Assembly (NCBI GenBank): GCA_947454485.1
Contig: CANGJJ010000001.1
Coordinates: forward strand, 62,001-126,000
Direction of reading: 5' to 3'
From: Beijerinckiaceae bacterium
Lineage (GTDB): Bacteria > Pseudomonadota > Alphaproteobacteria > Rhizobiales > Beijerinckiaceae
Length of the DNA stretch: 64,000 nt
Positions 1-8,399 of the stretch are shown here, one piece after another; positions within the stretch are counted from its first letter, which is position 1; each line of letters opens with the position of its first letter. Under the pieces are notes generated by a model. It was given only the letters and a program-made list of their open reading frames with translations, searched no databases and was not told the origin of the DNA. A program made the translations under genes and the position numbers.

Positions 1-181
1 GCAGGTCGCCAATACTGGTTTGAACGTCGCATCGCTTGGTGCGGCTTCGGGCATGATTACGCAGGCTACAACTGGTCCTGTGAATCTGGGTTCGACCAAC
101 CAGCTTGTCAGCCTGTCTGGCTTCAATGCTTCGACGAGCGGCTTCCAGTCGTCGAGCACCTCGATCAACGTGATCAAGTAA
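1..181 (+). CDS. C-terminal end of an unidentified surface/secreted protein (5' end outside window)
   Basis: Only the last 59 codons are visible, in the frame starting at base 2 and ending with TAA at 179-181. The peptide is rich in Ser, Thr, Asn and Gly, has no charged clusters, and ends in a run of short polar beta-prone stretches (ending STSINVIK). This composition suits a secreted fibre or beta-helix protein. The next genes encode an exported low-complexity protein and a CsgG/HfaB-like lipoprotein, so it may be a substrate of that machinery, perhaps comparable in role to HfaD. That is inference from context. The tail has no recognisable curlin repeat. Confidence 0.6.
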   Translation, partial: QVANTGLNVASLGAASGMITQATTGPVNLGSTNQLVSLSGFNASTSGFQSSSTSINVIK

Positions 182-259
182 CGACTTTGGCGGCGGGCTT
201 CAATGTCCGCCGCCTTCTCTCTTTGCATGGTTGCGTTTGGCTCGGGCGAGGAAGGTCCA

Positions 260-679
260 ATGATCTCAATTCTCAATTGCCGTCACTTCATCGCCATCGC
301 AGGACTGTTGATGATGGCGCAAGGCGCGGACGCACAAGGCTGGGGTGAGCAAGCCCCGATGCAATTCAAATATTCCAATCAGGGCATGACGAATGAAGTC
401 TATCGCCTGCAACTGGGTGCATCTGCTGTTGCAGCGGCCGCTGCTGCGAGCGCAGCCGGTGGTGGGGGTGGTGCAGGCGGGCTTGGTCAAGCCTCCAGCA
501 ATCTCAACAATGCGGTCCAGATCAACAATAACGCCACTTACAATGTGACCGTTTCTGGCGACAGCAATTATCTAAATTTCGGCGACACGGTGAATGCGCA
601 GCAGTCCTCATCGGGCACGACGCAATCAAGTTCCAATCAAAGCACGTCTTCTGGCTCGTCCAGCATCCTGAACAAGTGA
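260..679 (+). CDS. Small exported Ala/Gly- then Asn/Ser-rich protein, possible HfaA-like fibre or anchor subunit
   Basis: This 139-residue protein starts at ATG 260, preceded by GAGGAAGG; an upstream in-frame ATG at 203 would bury the signal peptide. A signal peptide covers about residues 1-26 (ending ADAQ). Next come a short Gln/Tyr-containing segment, an Ala/Gly run (AAAAAASAAGGGGGAGG), an Asn-rich beta-prone stretch (INNNATYNVTVSGDSNYLNF) and a Ser/Gln/Thr tail. Its position just before a CsgG/HfaB-like gene and its amyloid-like composition suggest a secreted substrate similar in kind to Caulobacter HfaA. The homology is not proven. The stop overlaps the possible GTG start of the next gene. 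Confidence 0.72.
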   Translation: MISILNCRHFIAIAGLLMMAQGADAQGWGEQAPMQFKYSNQGMTNEVYRLQLGASAVAAAAAASAAGGGGGAGGLGQASSNLNNAVQINNNATYNVTVSGDSNYLNFGDTVNAQQSSSGTTQSSSNQSTSSGSSSILNK

Positions 680-693
680 ATGAGGTTGCGACG

Positions 694-2085
694 ATGGCAG
701 TTGCGTTGAAGAAGCTCGTTCTTGGTCTGGCCCTTTTGGTGGGTGGCTGCTCGAGCATTGTGCCGGTAAGCGAAGATGTTGCGCCCCTCACAGGGCCAGC
801 GCCACGGCTCAACACGACACCCATGGCAGAGGCGCTAGCCTGCATTGCCAGCAAAGGCCGTAGCGATCTTCGCCTTGGCGTTGCAGATTTTGTCGACGGC
901 ACGGGCGTGATGGAAGGTGGCACGCAAAATTCGCGAGCACTCAGTCAGCGCCCCGACATGATGATGACGGTCGCTTTGGCGACGGCTGGTGCGCATCTTG
1001 TCAATCGCTCATCCGTGAATGTCGCGGAATGGGAAATGAATAAAGCAATGGAGAAGAAGCTCGGTGACGGGCGCTCCTCTTTGATCCAAAGCCAGAAGGT
1101 GGATTTCCGCCCGATCAAGGCCGGCATTTTGTTGGGATCAACCCACTATGTCACCGGCGCCATCACGGAGCTGAACTGGAACCTCAGTTCTAATGTCGCG
1201 GAGGCTGGTGCTTATAGCGCGGCTCTGGGACGTCGCACTTATCGCATCAGCATTGCGGTTGATGTTGTCGTCACCAATACGCAGACAACCGAGATCGTCC
1301 ACGCACGCTCCTACAAGAAGCAATTGGTCGGCTTTGAGATGAATGCGAACTATTTCCGCTTCGTCAATCAAGACACTGCCACGCGCATTCTGGCGTCAAG
1401 CAATGCCGCAGCTTCAGCTGTGACGTCGGCGCTCGAACTCTTCAACGCCAATCTTGGCGAAAAACAGAATGAGCCGACCCAAACAGCGCTGCGCTGGGTC
1501 ATCGAGCTGGCTGCCTATGACATTATGCGCAATCTCAAAAATATGGGCTCGTCTTGCGACCAGCTTTTGCTGCCAGCCTCAGAGGCAGCTCCCGCTGTGG
1601 TGGAGCGCGATGTTGTGAGCGAGCCGCCACTGCGCCGCAAGGCAGAAGTCGAAACCACACCTGCAGCTGTGCAAGTTGCAAGCGTTGACCCCGCCGAAAA
1701 TGTCACCAATGGCGAGGTGCCATCGCCGCCGCAATCAGCTCCGGTGAGTGAAGCAGCACAAAAGGCAAATGAGCCAGCGCCAAAGAAGCGTGACGTGAAG
1801 AGCAAGGTTGCAAGTGATGCGTCGCGCACGGTCAAACCTGCCCACAAGCAGGCTGCACACGGCCAGTCCAAGCGCCGTATCGCCCGGCTCGAAAATGCAG
1901 AGATCGAAGCTTTGATCGCCGCAGATCGCAAGCGCGCTGAGGTCACGCAGCAATCAGCCTCTGTAACGCCCGCTCCCGCACCCAAGCCTGCGATCGCCTC
2001 CACCCAGCAAGGCTGGATGAGTGGCAGCGTGCCTGCGCGTGGTCTGGGCCTTTCACCTGACATCTGGCCGGGAGACAAACAGTGA
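694..2085 (+). CDS. hfaB-like: CsgG/HfaB-family outer-membrane secretion lipoprotein with long C-terminal extension
   Basis: CsgG-family proteins form outer-membrane pores that export curli subunits; HfaB does so for holdfast anchor proteins. The chosen ATG at 694 has GAGG eight bases upstream and gives an 18-residue signal peptide ending in lipobox VGGC (Cys19); a GTG at 676 is also in frame. Residues about 35-290 carry the CsgG-like core (LGVADFVDGTG, later LVNRSSVNVAEWEM and YVTGAITELNW). After residue 300 comes an extension of about 160 residues rich in Pro, Ala, Lys and Arg, absent from classical CsgG. The stop overlaps the next start by 4 nt, so the genes are probably co-translated. Confidence 0.82.
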   Translation: MAVALKKLVLGLALLVGGCSSIVPVSEDVAPLTGPAPRLNTTPMAEALACIASKGRSDLRLGVADFVDGTGVMEGGTQNSRALSQRPDMMMTVALATAGAHLVNRSSVNVAEWEMNKAMEKKLGDGRSSLIQSQKVDFRPIKAGILLGSTHYVTGAITELNWNLSSNVAEAGAYSAALGRRTYRISIAVDVVVTNTQTTEIVHARSYKKQLVGFEMNANYFRFVNQDTATRILASSNAAASAVTSALELFNANLGEKQNEPTQTALRWVIELAAYDIMRNLKNMGSSCDQLLLPASEAAPAVVERDVVSEPPLRRKAEVETTPAAVQVASVDPAENVTNGEVPSPPQSAPVSEAAQKANEPAPKKRDVKSKVASDASRTVKPAHKQAAHGQSKRRIARLENAEIEALIAADRKRAEVTQQSASVTPAPAPKPAIASTQQGWMSGSVPARGLGLSPDIWPGDKQ

Positions 2086-2717
2086 GACATCTGCTGTCGA
2101 CGATCGCGCTTTCAACCGCGCTTGGTCTTAGTGTGAGTGCTGGGGCGCAGGAGTTTTTGTCCCCCAAGCCGCTTGTGCCCAACAAGCCAGTGACTGCAAC
2201 CAAGCCCGCACCAAAACCTGCGCAAAAGCCCCAAGCTGGAGCGCCCGTGCAACAGGCCGCTGTCGCTCCCACGACAAAGCCCGACATTTCTGAATCGGTC
2301 GGCGATTGGTTGCTGCAATGTATGCCCGGACCAGCGCGCAGCTGCCAAATCTCTCAACGCAGGGTCAATCCCGCAAATCAGTCTTTGCTGATCTGGATGG
2401 AGTTGGCGCGACTGACAGCACCGCGTGAGGTGACGCAAGTGACCCTCATGTTGCCGCTTGGGTTGCGCATCAATTCAACGCTCGGACTGAAGGCTGATGA
2501 CCAGGCTTTCAAATCCGCGCCCATCGTCACCTGCGTTGCAGCAGGCTGTGTGCATGCCGTGGAGCTGGCAGCGAGCGATGTCGATGCTTTGTTGAAAGCG
2601 CAAGCGCTCACAACCGAGGTCATGGATCTTCGCGGCCAACGCTACGCACTGACAATTTCAATGCGCGGGTTTCATGACGCTTATCTGAAGACTGCTCTCT
2701 ATCTGCGACAGAAATAA
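2082..2717 (+). CDS. Exported invasion-associated locus B (IalB) family protein
   Basis: The 211-residue product begins at GTG 2082 (GGGAG upstream) and overlaps the preceding stop by 4 nt. A signal peptide spans residues 1-22, followed by a Pro/Lys/Ala linker to about residue 65. The IalB-type domain starts at GDW (74-76) and has paired cysteines at 80/88 and 151/156 that could form disulphides. IalB proteins are periplasmic or outer-membrane-associated in Hyphomicrobiales; in Bartonella one affects erythrocyte entry, but most have no known biochemical role. Its translational coupling to the CsgG-like gene suggests a part in assembling or anchoring the exported material. Confidence 0.8.
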   Translation: MRHLLSTIALSTALGLSVSAGAQEFLSPKPLVPNKPVTATKPAPKPAQKPQAGAPVQQAAVAPTTKPDISESVGDWLLQCMPGPARSCQISQRRVNPANQSLLIWMELARLTAPREVTQVTLMLPLGLRINSTLGLKADDQAFKSAPIVTCVAAGCVHAVELAASDVDALLKAQALTTEVMDLRGQRYALTISMRGFHDAYLKTALYLRQK

Positions 2718-2746
2718 TTGGCGCGAGCCCAAGGAGGACACTGACG

Positions 2747-3601
2747 ATGAATAAACTGCTTCTGACTTTGGCTGCGAGCGTTCTGGCTGGTGCAGCCTCT
2801 CATGCCGCTGACCTGCCAGTGCGCAAAGGGCCGCCCGTTGTGCCAGTCGTTGTTGTGCCCGCTCCGATCTGGACAGGGGCTTTCATTGGTGGGTCGATTG
2901 GTGGCGCCTTTGGCGGCAATCCTGGTAATGAGATTTCGGGAAAGAATCTCTATTGCATCGACACATTCTGTACCTCTCCCACCACACCTGTCTCAGTTGT
3001 GTCGGGAGCATCGTCGCAGAGCAATTCCTTCGTGGGTGGTCCGCAGATTGGTTATAATTACCAAATGAGCCCCGACTTTGTGATGGGCGGTGTGCTCGAC
3101 TTTATGTGGCTCAATCGTTCTGGCTCATCGTCTTATAGCGACAGCTCAACGGGGCGCAGCTGGACTGAGACCCGCAGCTTCACCGATTCTTTCAAGCAGA
3201 GCTGGCTCGCTACAGCGCGCCTGCGCGTGGGTCCGACCTTTGATCAGTTTTGGCTCTATGCCACGGGCGGTGTCGCTTTGGGCGATCTGAAGTCTTCGTC
3301 GTCCTCAACAACAATCTGGACGTCGAACGGTGGCCCGCTCGTGGCAGCCTCAGGTTTTGGCTCAACCTCTGGGGCTGCTTGGGGTTGGACGATTGGCGCG
3401 GGCGGTGAATATAAATTCTCCCCCAATCTCTCGCTCTTTGCCGAATATCTCTATTACAGCCTCGACAAATCCTATGACGTGACGGTCGCAACAAATCCGG
3501 CGGTAACTGGCACGACGACTTCGGCAACCTATCGCGTCAAAGCGCAGGGCGATGGCCATCTCATCAAGCTTGGTCTGAACTATGCGTTCTGGACTTATTG
3601 A
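2747..3601 (+). CDS. Outer-membrane beta-barrel protein (Omp25/Omp31 type)
   Basis: The 284-residue protein starts at ATG 2747 with a strong AAGGAGG site. A signal peptide ends near residue 20, followed by a Pro/Val-rich stretch and the typical first-strand pattern WTGAFIGGSIGGAFGGN. Repeated alternating strands and Gly/aromatic girdles follow, including a late motif WGWTIGAGGEYKF, and the chain ends with an aromatic residue (FWTY). This is the architecture of the 8-stranded surface-antigen barrels common in Rhizobiales. It closes the CsgG-like cluster and may anchor fibres or serve as a general envelope barrel. Confidence 0.85.
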   Translation: MNKLLLTLAASVLAGAASHAADLPVRKGPPVVPVVVVPAPIWTGAFIGGSIGGAFGGNPGNEISGKNLYCIDTFCTSPTTPVSVVSGASSQSNSFVGGPQIGYNYQMSPDFVMGGVLDFMWLNRSGSSSYSDSSTGRSWTETRSFTDSFKQSWLATARLRVGPTFDQFWLYATGGVALGDLKSSSSSTTIWTSNGGPLVAASGFGSTSGAAWGWTIGAGGEYKFSPNLSLFAEYLYYSLDKSYDVTVATNPAVTGTTTSATYRVKAQGDGHLIKLGLNYAFWTY

Positions 3602-3623
3602 GAATGCACTGCACGCTTGATCT

Positions 3624-3658
3624 GTTTGGATGTGCTGTCTCAGGCAGCGCATCCAAAC
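3624..3658 (+). terminator. Hairpin after the barrel gene, terminator-like without U-tract
   Basis: GTTTGGATGTGCTG at 3624-3637 and CAGCGCATCCAAAC at 3645-3658 form a 14-bp stem with one mismatch and a 7-nt loop. It lies just after the stop of the barrel gene. No T-run follows, so intrinsic termination is uncertain; it may protect the 3' end or act with Rho. Confidence 0.45.
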
Positions 3659-3706
3659 GACGCTTGAAGCGTTGGTATGGCTGATTCTGGCTGTGGAGAA
3701 ACAACT

Positions 3707-4213
3707 GTGTTCCTGCGCGCGCAGCACTGGCGCAACTCCATTCTGACCATGGCTGTGATGGGTCTTGCCGCTATGTCTGTGCCTGCAGCAGGTGATGAGC
3801 TAATCTTGCGCAAGGGGGGCGAGCGCTCTGCACCTTTAGGGCCGCAGATGCCGGGTGCAGACATGACGCAACCGCGTGCACTTACCATTCGGCGGCCAGT
3901 GGGGACTTATCTGTGTCCCGATCCGCGCGATATCACGAAGCACTGTGCGCAACTGCGCCCGTCTTACAACACGGTGCGATTGGGGCCGGGGGCGCCTGTG
4001 GCCCCACTTGGTAGCGGTTGGCTCAGCCCCGTGCGTGTGCCCGATATTGATTATAATCAGCCACCCTCACCGGGTCTTTACTATATTCCCTCTGCGCTGA
4101 ATCGCTCACAATTGCCGCTTCCGCCATTGCATGATGTGCCGGTGATCTTGATGCATGCGCACTCTGCCAGCGCGCCTTTGCCCTTCCAGATACTGCCTTC
4201 GCTGCATCGCTGA
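3707..4213 (+). CDS. Small exported Pro-rich protein of unknown function
   Basis: The 168-residue form starts at GTG 3707, preceded by GGAGAA at 7 nt; ATG 3677 is an in-frame alternative with a weak site. A signal peptide ends near PAAG. The mature part is Pro/Leu-rich, contains two cysteines (TYLCPDPRDITKHC) and a tail rich in His, Pro and Leu. I recognise no family. It follows the barrel gene on the same strand and its stop abuts, with no spacer, the stop of the pilus adhesin gene on the other strand, so it belongs physically to the surface island. Confidence 0.6.
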   Translation: MFLRAQHWRNSILTMAVMGLAAMSVPAAGDELILRKGGERSAPLGPQMPGADMTQPRALTIRRPVGTYLCPDPRDITKHCAQLRPSYNTVRLGPGAPVAPLGSGWLSPVRVPDIDYNQPPSPGLYYIPSALNRSQLPLPPLHDVPVILMHAHSASAPLPFQILPSLHR

Positions 4214-5200
4214 TCAATAAGTGACAGTGGCCGAGACCGTGTCTGAAAATGTTCCCGGCAGGACGGACTGACCGGAATAAACGCGCCCATAGACATTGAG
4301 CGTTTGCGCATTTGCTGTGCCTATACCCGCAACAGTGTTGATCGATGTAGTATTGCCCCAAGGCTGTGTGCGCGCAGCATCGCGAAACAATCCATAAGTC
4401 AGGAGATCATTGCTGCTTGATTTCATCTTGCGTTGTGTCGGGTCGGTGGCATTGGTCAAACCGCCCGACAGGCTGACCGTATAGGGAAGGGTCGCGCTGC
4501 AGGTGATGTTCACCGCACTGCTCGCATCCACATTCGTCAGAAAGGAGTTGATGGTCCCAAAATTCAAATTACTCGCGCTGATGCTGCAATTTTGATCGAC
4601 TGTCGCCGAAGCAGTGAAGGATAGTGTCTTTGACTTCACTGCCCCCGTCGTCGTGTCACATGTCGGGATCGTCTGCTGATTGATGTTTTGGAAATAATCG
4701 AGGCTCGACGACGTATCGGCAAAGACATTTGTATAAGTGCCAGCCGGCACGCTTTGCTGGGCGGATAAAATAACGCCATAAAGGGTGAAGCTCGTCCCGC
4801 CCGAACCATTGCTGAGAGGGATCTGCAATGTGAGGCCCGTTGTGCCAGCAGTATAGGGGGTCACTTGCGCTGGCCATGCTCCCATAATGGTTGTCAGGGC
4901 TGCATCTTTGTAAATCTCAAAACGCAGTTTGTTGGTGCCGTTGATCATTTCGCGTGGAGGCCATTGCGTCGATTGCCCAGACCCCAAACTCACACAGACC
5001 GTAGCAGAGGTCGCATTTGGGCTGGCGCCAGAGCAAGACACGCTGATACTTGCAGGTTGAACAGATGATGCTGTTCCAGTCAGAACATTGAAAATACCAA
5101 ATTGCATCGTGCCGCTCGCTGAGCAGGCAATCCCGGCATTGGCTTTGGTTGCAAATAAGATGGAGACTGCCAACAGGGCGCAGAGGCTGATCAACCGCAT
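4214..5200 (-). CDS. Two-domain spore coat U (SCPU) protein, probable pilus tip adhesin
   Basis: The 328-residue product has a signal peptide (about residues 1-22, ending KANA) and two spore-coat-U domains, about 23-150 and 190-328. Each shows Ig-like alternating strands with paired cysteines, and the second ends SDTVSATVTY, the C-terminal donor-strand pattern of this family. Two-domain SCPU proteins at the end of archaic chaperone-usher operons, such as CsuE of Acinetobacter, act as tip adhesins. It is the last gene of this operon and its start overlaps the usher stop by 10 nt. Confidence 0.82.
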   Translation of the reverse strand: MRLISLCALLAVSILFATKANAGIACSASGTMQFGIFNVLTGTASSVQPASISVSCSGASPNATSATVCVSLGSGQSTQWPPREMINGTNKLRFEIYKDAALTTIMGAWPAQVTPYTAGTTGLTLQIPLSNGSGGTSFTLYGVILSAQQSVPAGTYTNVFADTSSSLDYFQNINQQTIPTCDTTTGAVKSKTLSFTASATVDQNCSISASNLNFGTINSFLTNVDASSAVNITCSATLPYTVSLSGGLTNATDPTQRKMKSSSNDLLTYGLFRDAARTQPWGNTTSINTVAGIGTANAQTLNVYGRVYSGQSVLPGTFSDTVSATVTY

Positions 5201-7647
5201 GTGAGTGACACCTCCTGATTGAGTTTGAAGCTGGTCTGTATCTCCGCTTTGGTTCGGCAGGTCGCGCCACCCAAATCAATTTCAATATGTGCCGCCCCAT
5301 CAATGACGACATATGCGCGGCCATCATGGCCCACGAGGAATGTTTCGCCGCTCTCCAGCACACGGCCCTTACTGCCCGGCTCAATCTCGCGGCCCTCTGG
5401 GCCTTTGATAACAAGCACAACAGGTGCCGCACCTCCGGGCCGAGCAAAGTCGAGCGCAACACCACTGCGAAAAGCTGGTGCAATGATCTCCTGCGTGCGG
5501 CTTGTCACCACATCGGGTGGAAGGCTCATCGGATCGATGTCGATTTTGTTCGCTTCATAGGCGCGCAAAGTCGGAAGCAAGAGGGTGCCAAATCGATTGG
5601 TGCGACCCACCACGGTGTTTTCGTGACGCACAATGACATCGGGGGCGCCCGCATTCACAATGGCAAAAGCGTCTTGCACGCGCGGACCCATGCCGAACTG
5701 TCCGCCCACCAGGGCAATGGCTCCTTCAAATTGCGCCGTACCACTTGCATAATTGCCTTGTTGGAAGCCGGTGACACGAGCCGTGCCAACAGAACTGCGA
5801 TAAGAGGCCGATCCGCTTGCAATCTGCGTCTCGCTGCGTGTGAGATTTGCGCTCCAGCCAAAACTGCCAATCTCTGATGTCACGGGTTTGTTGGCATAAA
5901 GATTGGCCCCGGCACTGCTCGTATGAGAGACAGGGTCCGTCAGCCCTTGCACGCCGCCCCCGACTTGGATGTCATAGCCAATGGGGAAAGAGACGCCCGC
6001 AAAAAATCCACGATCACGCCGTCCGGCAATATTGCCAAAGCCGGATGCAAAAAAAGTCCCGCCATAAGGAATATTGCGAGAATAAGAGGCGCTGATCGTG
6101 CGCGCGATGCTCTGCGTGCCGGGTGAATAGGTAAAATCGCGCGGGTCAGTTGTAATCTGCGCAAAAGCGAGTGAGGCATGACCCTCAAGATAAGGAACCT
6201 TGCTGCCGATCGTCACGCGATGAATTGCTTTGGGGGGATGCGTATAGACAAGATTGCTCGGTATGAGCCCGTTAGGATTGGCCTGTATCTCCAAACGCCG
6301 CGCCTCTTGTGCCCAACGCACGGCTGTTGCTGAGGCAAGATCATTGTAATTTGACATTGTGCGCTGCGTACTCGCGGCAAAGTTCACGCCGATAGAGGTC
6401 ATGAGCATATAAGATAGATAGGCTTGTCCACCTGTCGCACCGCCGAAACGCGATCCTGAGACAGCAGCATTCAGCGTACCAAACCGGCCCGCCTGTGTGA
6501 TGACACCTATCCCGAGATTGCCACCGCCCGCGCCCGCCTCGACATGTCCTTGCAGCGTCGCATAATCATTGAAGCCATAGCGTGCGCTCCCAAAGGCGAG
6601 GGGCGTGTCGTCATAATCATTCGAGCGCAGGGCATAAAATTTGCGCGCAAAGCCCGTTTCCAATGTGTAATCGAAGACGCCAGGCGCAAGCATGCGTTCG
6701 CTTGAAAAAAGATTAAGAGTGCTGCGCGTCTCGCGGCCTGTCGCATCGCGCACCACCATTTGCACATCGCCATTGACTGATGAGACAGGCAGATTTGTTA
6801 GACGGAACGGGCCTTCTGGAACTTGCTGCGTCATGACCCTGACACCGTTGACGAGCACATCAACTGAAGATGGCACGGCCGCGCTACCGCTGGCTGAGGG
6901 CAGGGCCGCGGTGACAAGATCAGGTCGAAGACCAAAGTTGCGCTGGACTTGCGCGCCGCCCATGCGGATTGGTCGCGTCCATTCAAGCGAACCGGTGATG
7001 AAGTCGCCCGCTCGATAAATGCGCTGTGTGTCTGGATCAGCGAATGTATAGGTGCTCTCCAGACGCAGCGCGCCAACCTGTCCTTCGCGCCACAAATCAT
7101 AAGTTGGCATATTACCGATAATACCCGTTTGCGTCACAAGCCCATAAGGACTGAACAAGCGCAGATCAGACGCCAGATTGGCGACAGCGGGTGCCAGTTG
7201 CCAGTCTTTCAGCGATGTCGAAGAGCTGGCGAAGGCGACATAGTTGAATAAAGCGCCCCAATCATTCGTTGCTTGCATGGCAGCGCGCGCGCCTCGTGCG
7301 TCGATATTTTTGGGCAGGCGTTGCTGATCTTGCAGCATAAAGGTGATCTGTTGGCGCGCTTCGTCATAACGATAAGCGATGCCATTTTGGTCGAGATTGA
7401 TGAGATCACTTGGTCGGCCTTGGATTGGCGTGGTGATCCCGATCTCATTGAGCTCACCGCGCGCAATACTGATGCTACCTTGCTGGTCGCGAAAGGCGGG
7501 GATCAAAAGACCAGAGGGCGTTCCATTCACGATCGCTTCGAGATGAAGCGGAATGAGATTTGGTTGTTCAGCCAAAGCGCGCACATGGCTATGGCAGAGC
7601 CAGATAACCGACAGGATCAAGGCCATACTGAGTGGCTTGGCGCGCAT
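5191..7647 (-). CDS. Archaic-type fimbrial outer-membrane usher
   Basis: The 818-residue protein has a signal peptide followed by an N-terminal periplasmic domain, a long beta-barrel region with many Gly/Tyr strands, a plug-like insert near VDVLVNGVRV, and a C-terminal part ending in a two-Cys segment (GGATCRTK to SLTCG). FimD/CsuD ushers secrete and assemble pilins across the outer membrane. Its TAATG junction with the chaperone gene and SCPU neighbours on both sides place it in the archaic (sigma) chaperone-usher class rather than the FimD/PapC class. Length is normal for the family. Confidence 0.9.
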   Translation of the reverse strand: MRAKPLSMALILSVIWLCHSHVRALAEQPNLIPLHLEAIVNGTPSGLLIPAFRDQQGSISIARGELNEIGITTPIQGRPSDLINLDQNGIAYRYDEARQQITFMLQDQQRLPKNIDARGARAAMQATNDWGALFNYVAFASSSTSLKDWQLAPAVANLASDLRLFSPYGLVTQTGIIGNMPTYDLWREGQVGALRLESTYTFADPDTQRIYRAGDFITGSLEWTRPIRMGGAQVQRNFGLRPDLVTAALPSASGSAAVPSSVDVLVNGVRVMTQQVPEGPFRLTNLPVSSVNGDVQMVVRDATGRETRSTLNLFSSERMLAPGVFDYTLETGFARKFYALRSNDYDDTPLAFGSARYGFNDYATLQGHVEAGAGGGNLGIGVITQAGRFGTLNAAVSGSRFGGATGGQAYLSYMLMTSIGVNFAASTQRTMSNYNDLASATAVRWAQEARRLEIQANPNGLIPSNLVYTHPPKAIHRVTIGSKVPYLEGHASLAFAQITTDPRDFTYSPGTQSIARTISASYSRNIPYGGTFFASGFGNIAGRRDRGFFAGVSFPIGYDIQVGGGVQGLTDPVSHTSSAGANLYANKPVTSEIGSFGWSANLTRSETQIASGSASYRSSVGTARVTGFQQGNYASGTAQFEGAIALVGGQFGMGPRVQDAFAIVNAGAPDVIVRHENTVVGRTNRFGTLLLPTLRAYEANKIDIDPMSLPPDVVTSRTQEIIAPAFRSGVALDFARPGGAAPVVLVIKGPEGREIEPGSKGRVLESGETFLVGHDGRAYVVIDGAAHIEIDLGGATCRTKAEIQTSFKLNQEVSLTCG

Positions 7648-8351
7648 TATTTTTCACGCACGGTCGCGGTATCATTGATGGCGCCGAGGTCTGATTGTGC
7701 GCTCACACGTCGCGCGCTGGGGTCGATCTTGGAATCGATCTTCCATCTGCGCTGCGAATGGCCCAGGACATAGCCTGCCAGGCCGCCAGCCACTATTTTG
7801 TTGCCCAGCATCAGTTCTGCGATACGGGCGCGGCGGTCTCCGTCATTTTGGGCAACGAGATAGCGTGTGCCATTTTCCCGCATGATGAACCAGCTGATGC
7901 GGGGTTGTGCGCGCGCGGGCTCAAAGAAGAATGCTGGAATGACATAGCGCAGGGCAACGGCAACAACGCCATTGCGGCGCTCATCTGCATCAGGCAATTC
8001 GTCAATGACGACGCGGTAGCTTTCTTCGCCCACAACAGGTGTCTGAGAAAGCCGAATGACCCTGATCGCGTGATCGGTGCCGGGGCGAATGGAGACGATG
8101 GGTGGCGAGGCCACGACTTGCGTGGCCGGCTCCAACACATCTTCGCCGCCGCTCTGTCGCCATGCAAAAATTCTCACCTGTCCGTTGATCGGCTTGCTGC
8201 CCCTGTTCTGCAGAGTGACGATTGTCCCTTGTTGGGGTGCGGCCGCCTCCAGCAGAACAGGGGTGATCATCAAAGATGCGGCAGACGCCAAGCCGCAAGT
8301 CATCACGACGCCGACGCAGAGCGCGGCGAAGCCATATGAAAAACGGGACAT
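7647..8351 (-). CDS. Periplasmic pilus chaperone (PapD/CsuC-like)
   Basis: The 234-residue protein has a signal peptide of about 24 residues and two Ig-like domains. The first contains the family pattern ITPVLLEAAAPQQGTIVTLQ; the second has SWFIMRENGTRYLVAQNDG. Such chaperones hold pilin subunits by donor-strand complementation and pass them to the usher. Its stop and the usher start share one base, indicating translational coupling. It follows the major subunit gene after about 50 bp, matching subunit-chaperone-usher-adhesin order in a minimal archaic operon. Confidence 0.9.
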   Translation of the reverse strand: MSRFSYGFAALCVGVVMTCGLASAASLMITPVLLEAAAPQQGTIVTLQNRGSKPINGQVRIFAWRQSGGEDVLEPATQVVASPPIVSIRPGTDHAIRVIRLSQTPVVGEESYRVVIDELPDADERRNGVVAVALRYVIPAFFFEPARAQPRISWFIMRENGTRYLVAQNDGDRRARIAELMLGNKIVAGGLAGYVLGHSQRRWKIDSKIDPSARRVSAQSDLGAINDTATVREK

Positions 8352-8399
8352 GGTGGGAAATCCTTCCCGACGCTATGCGAGCTGCACAGTTTGCGGCGA

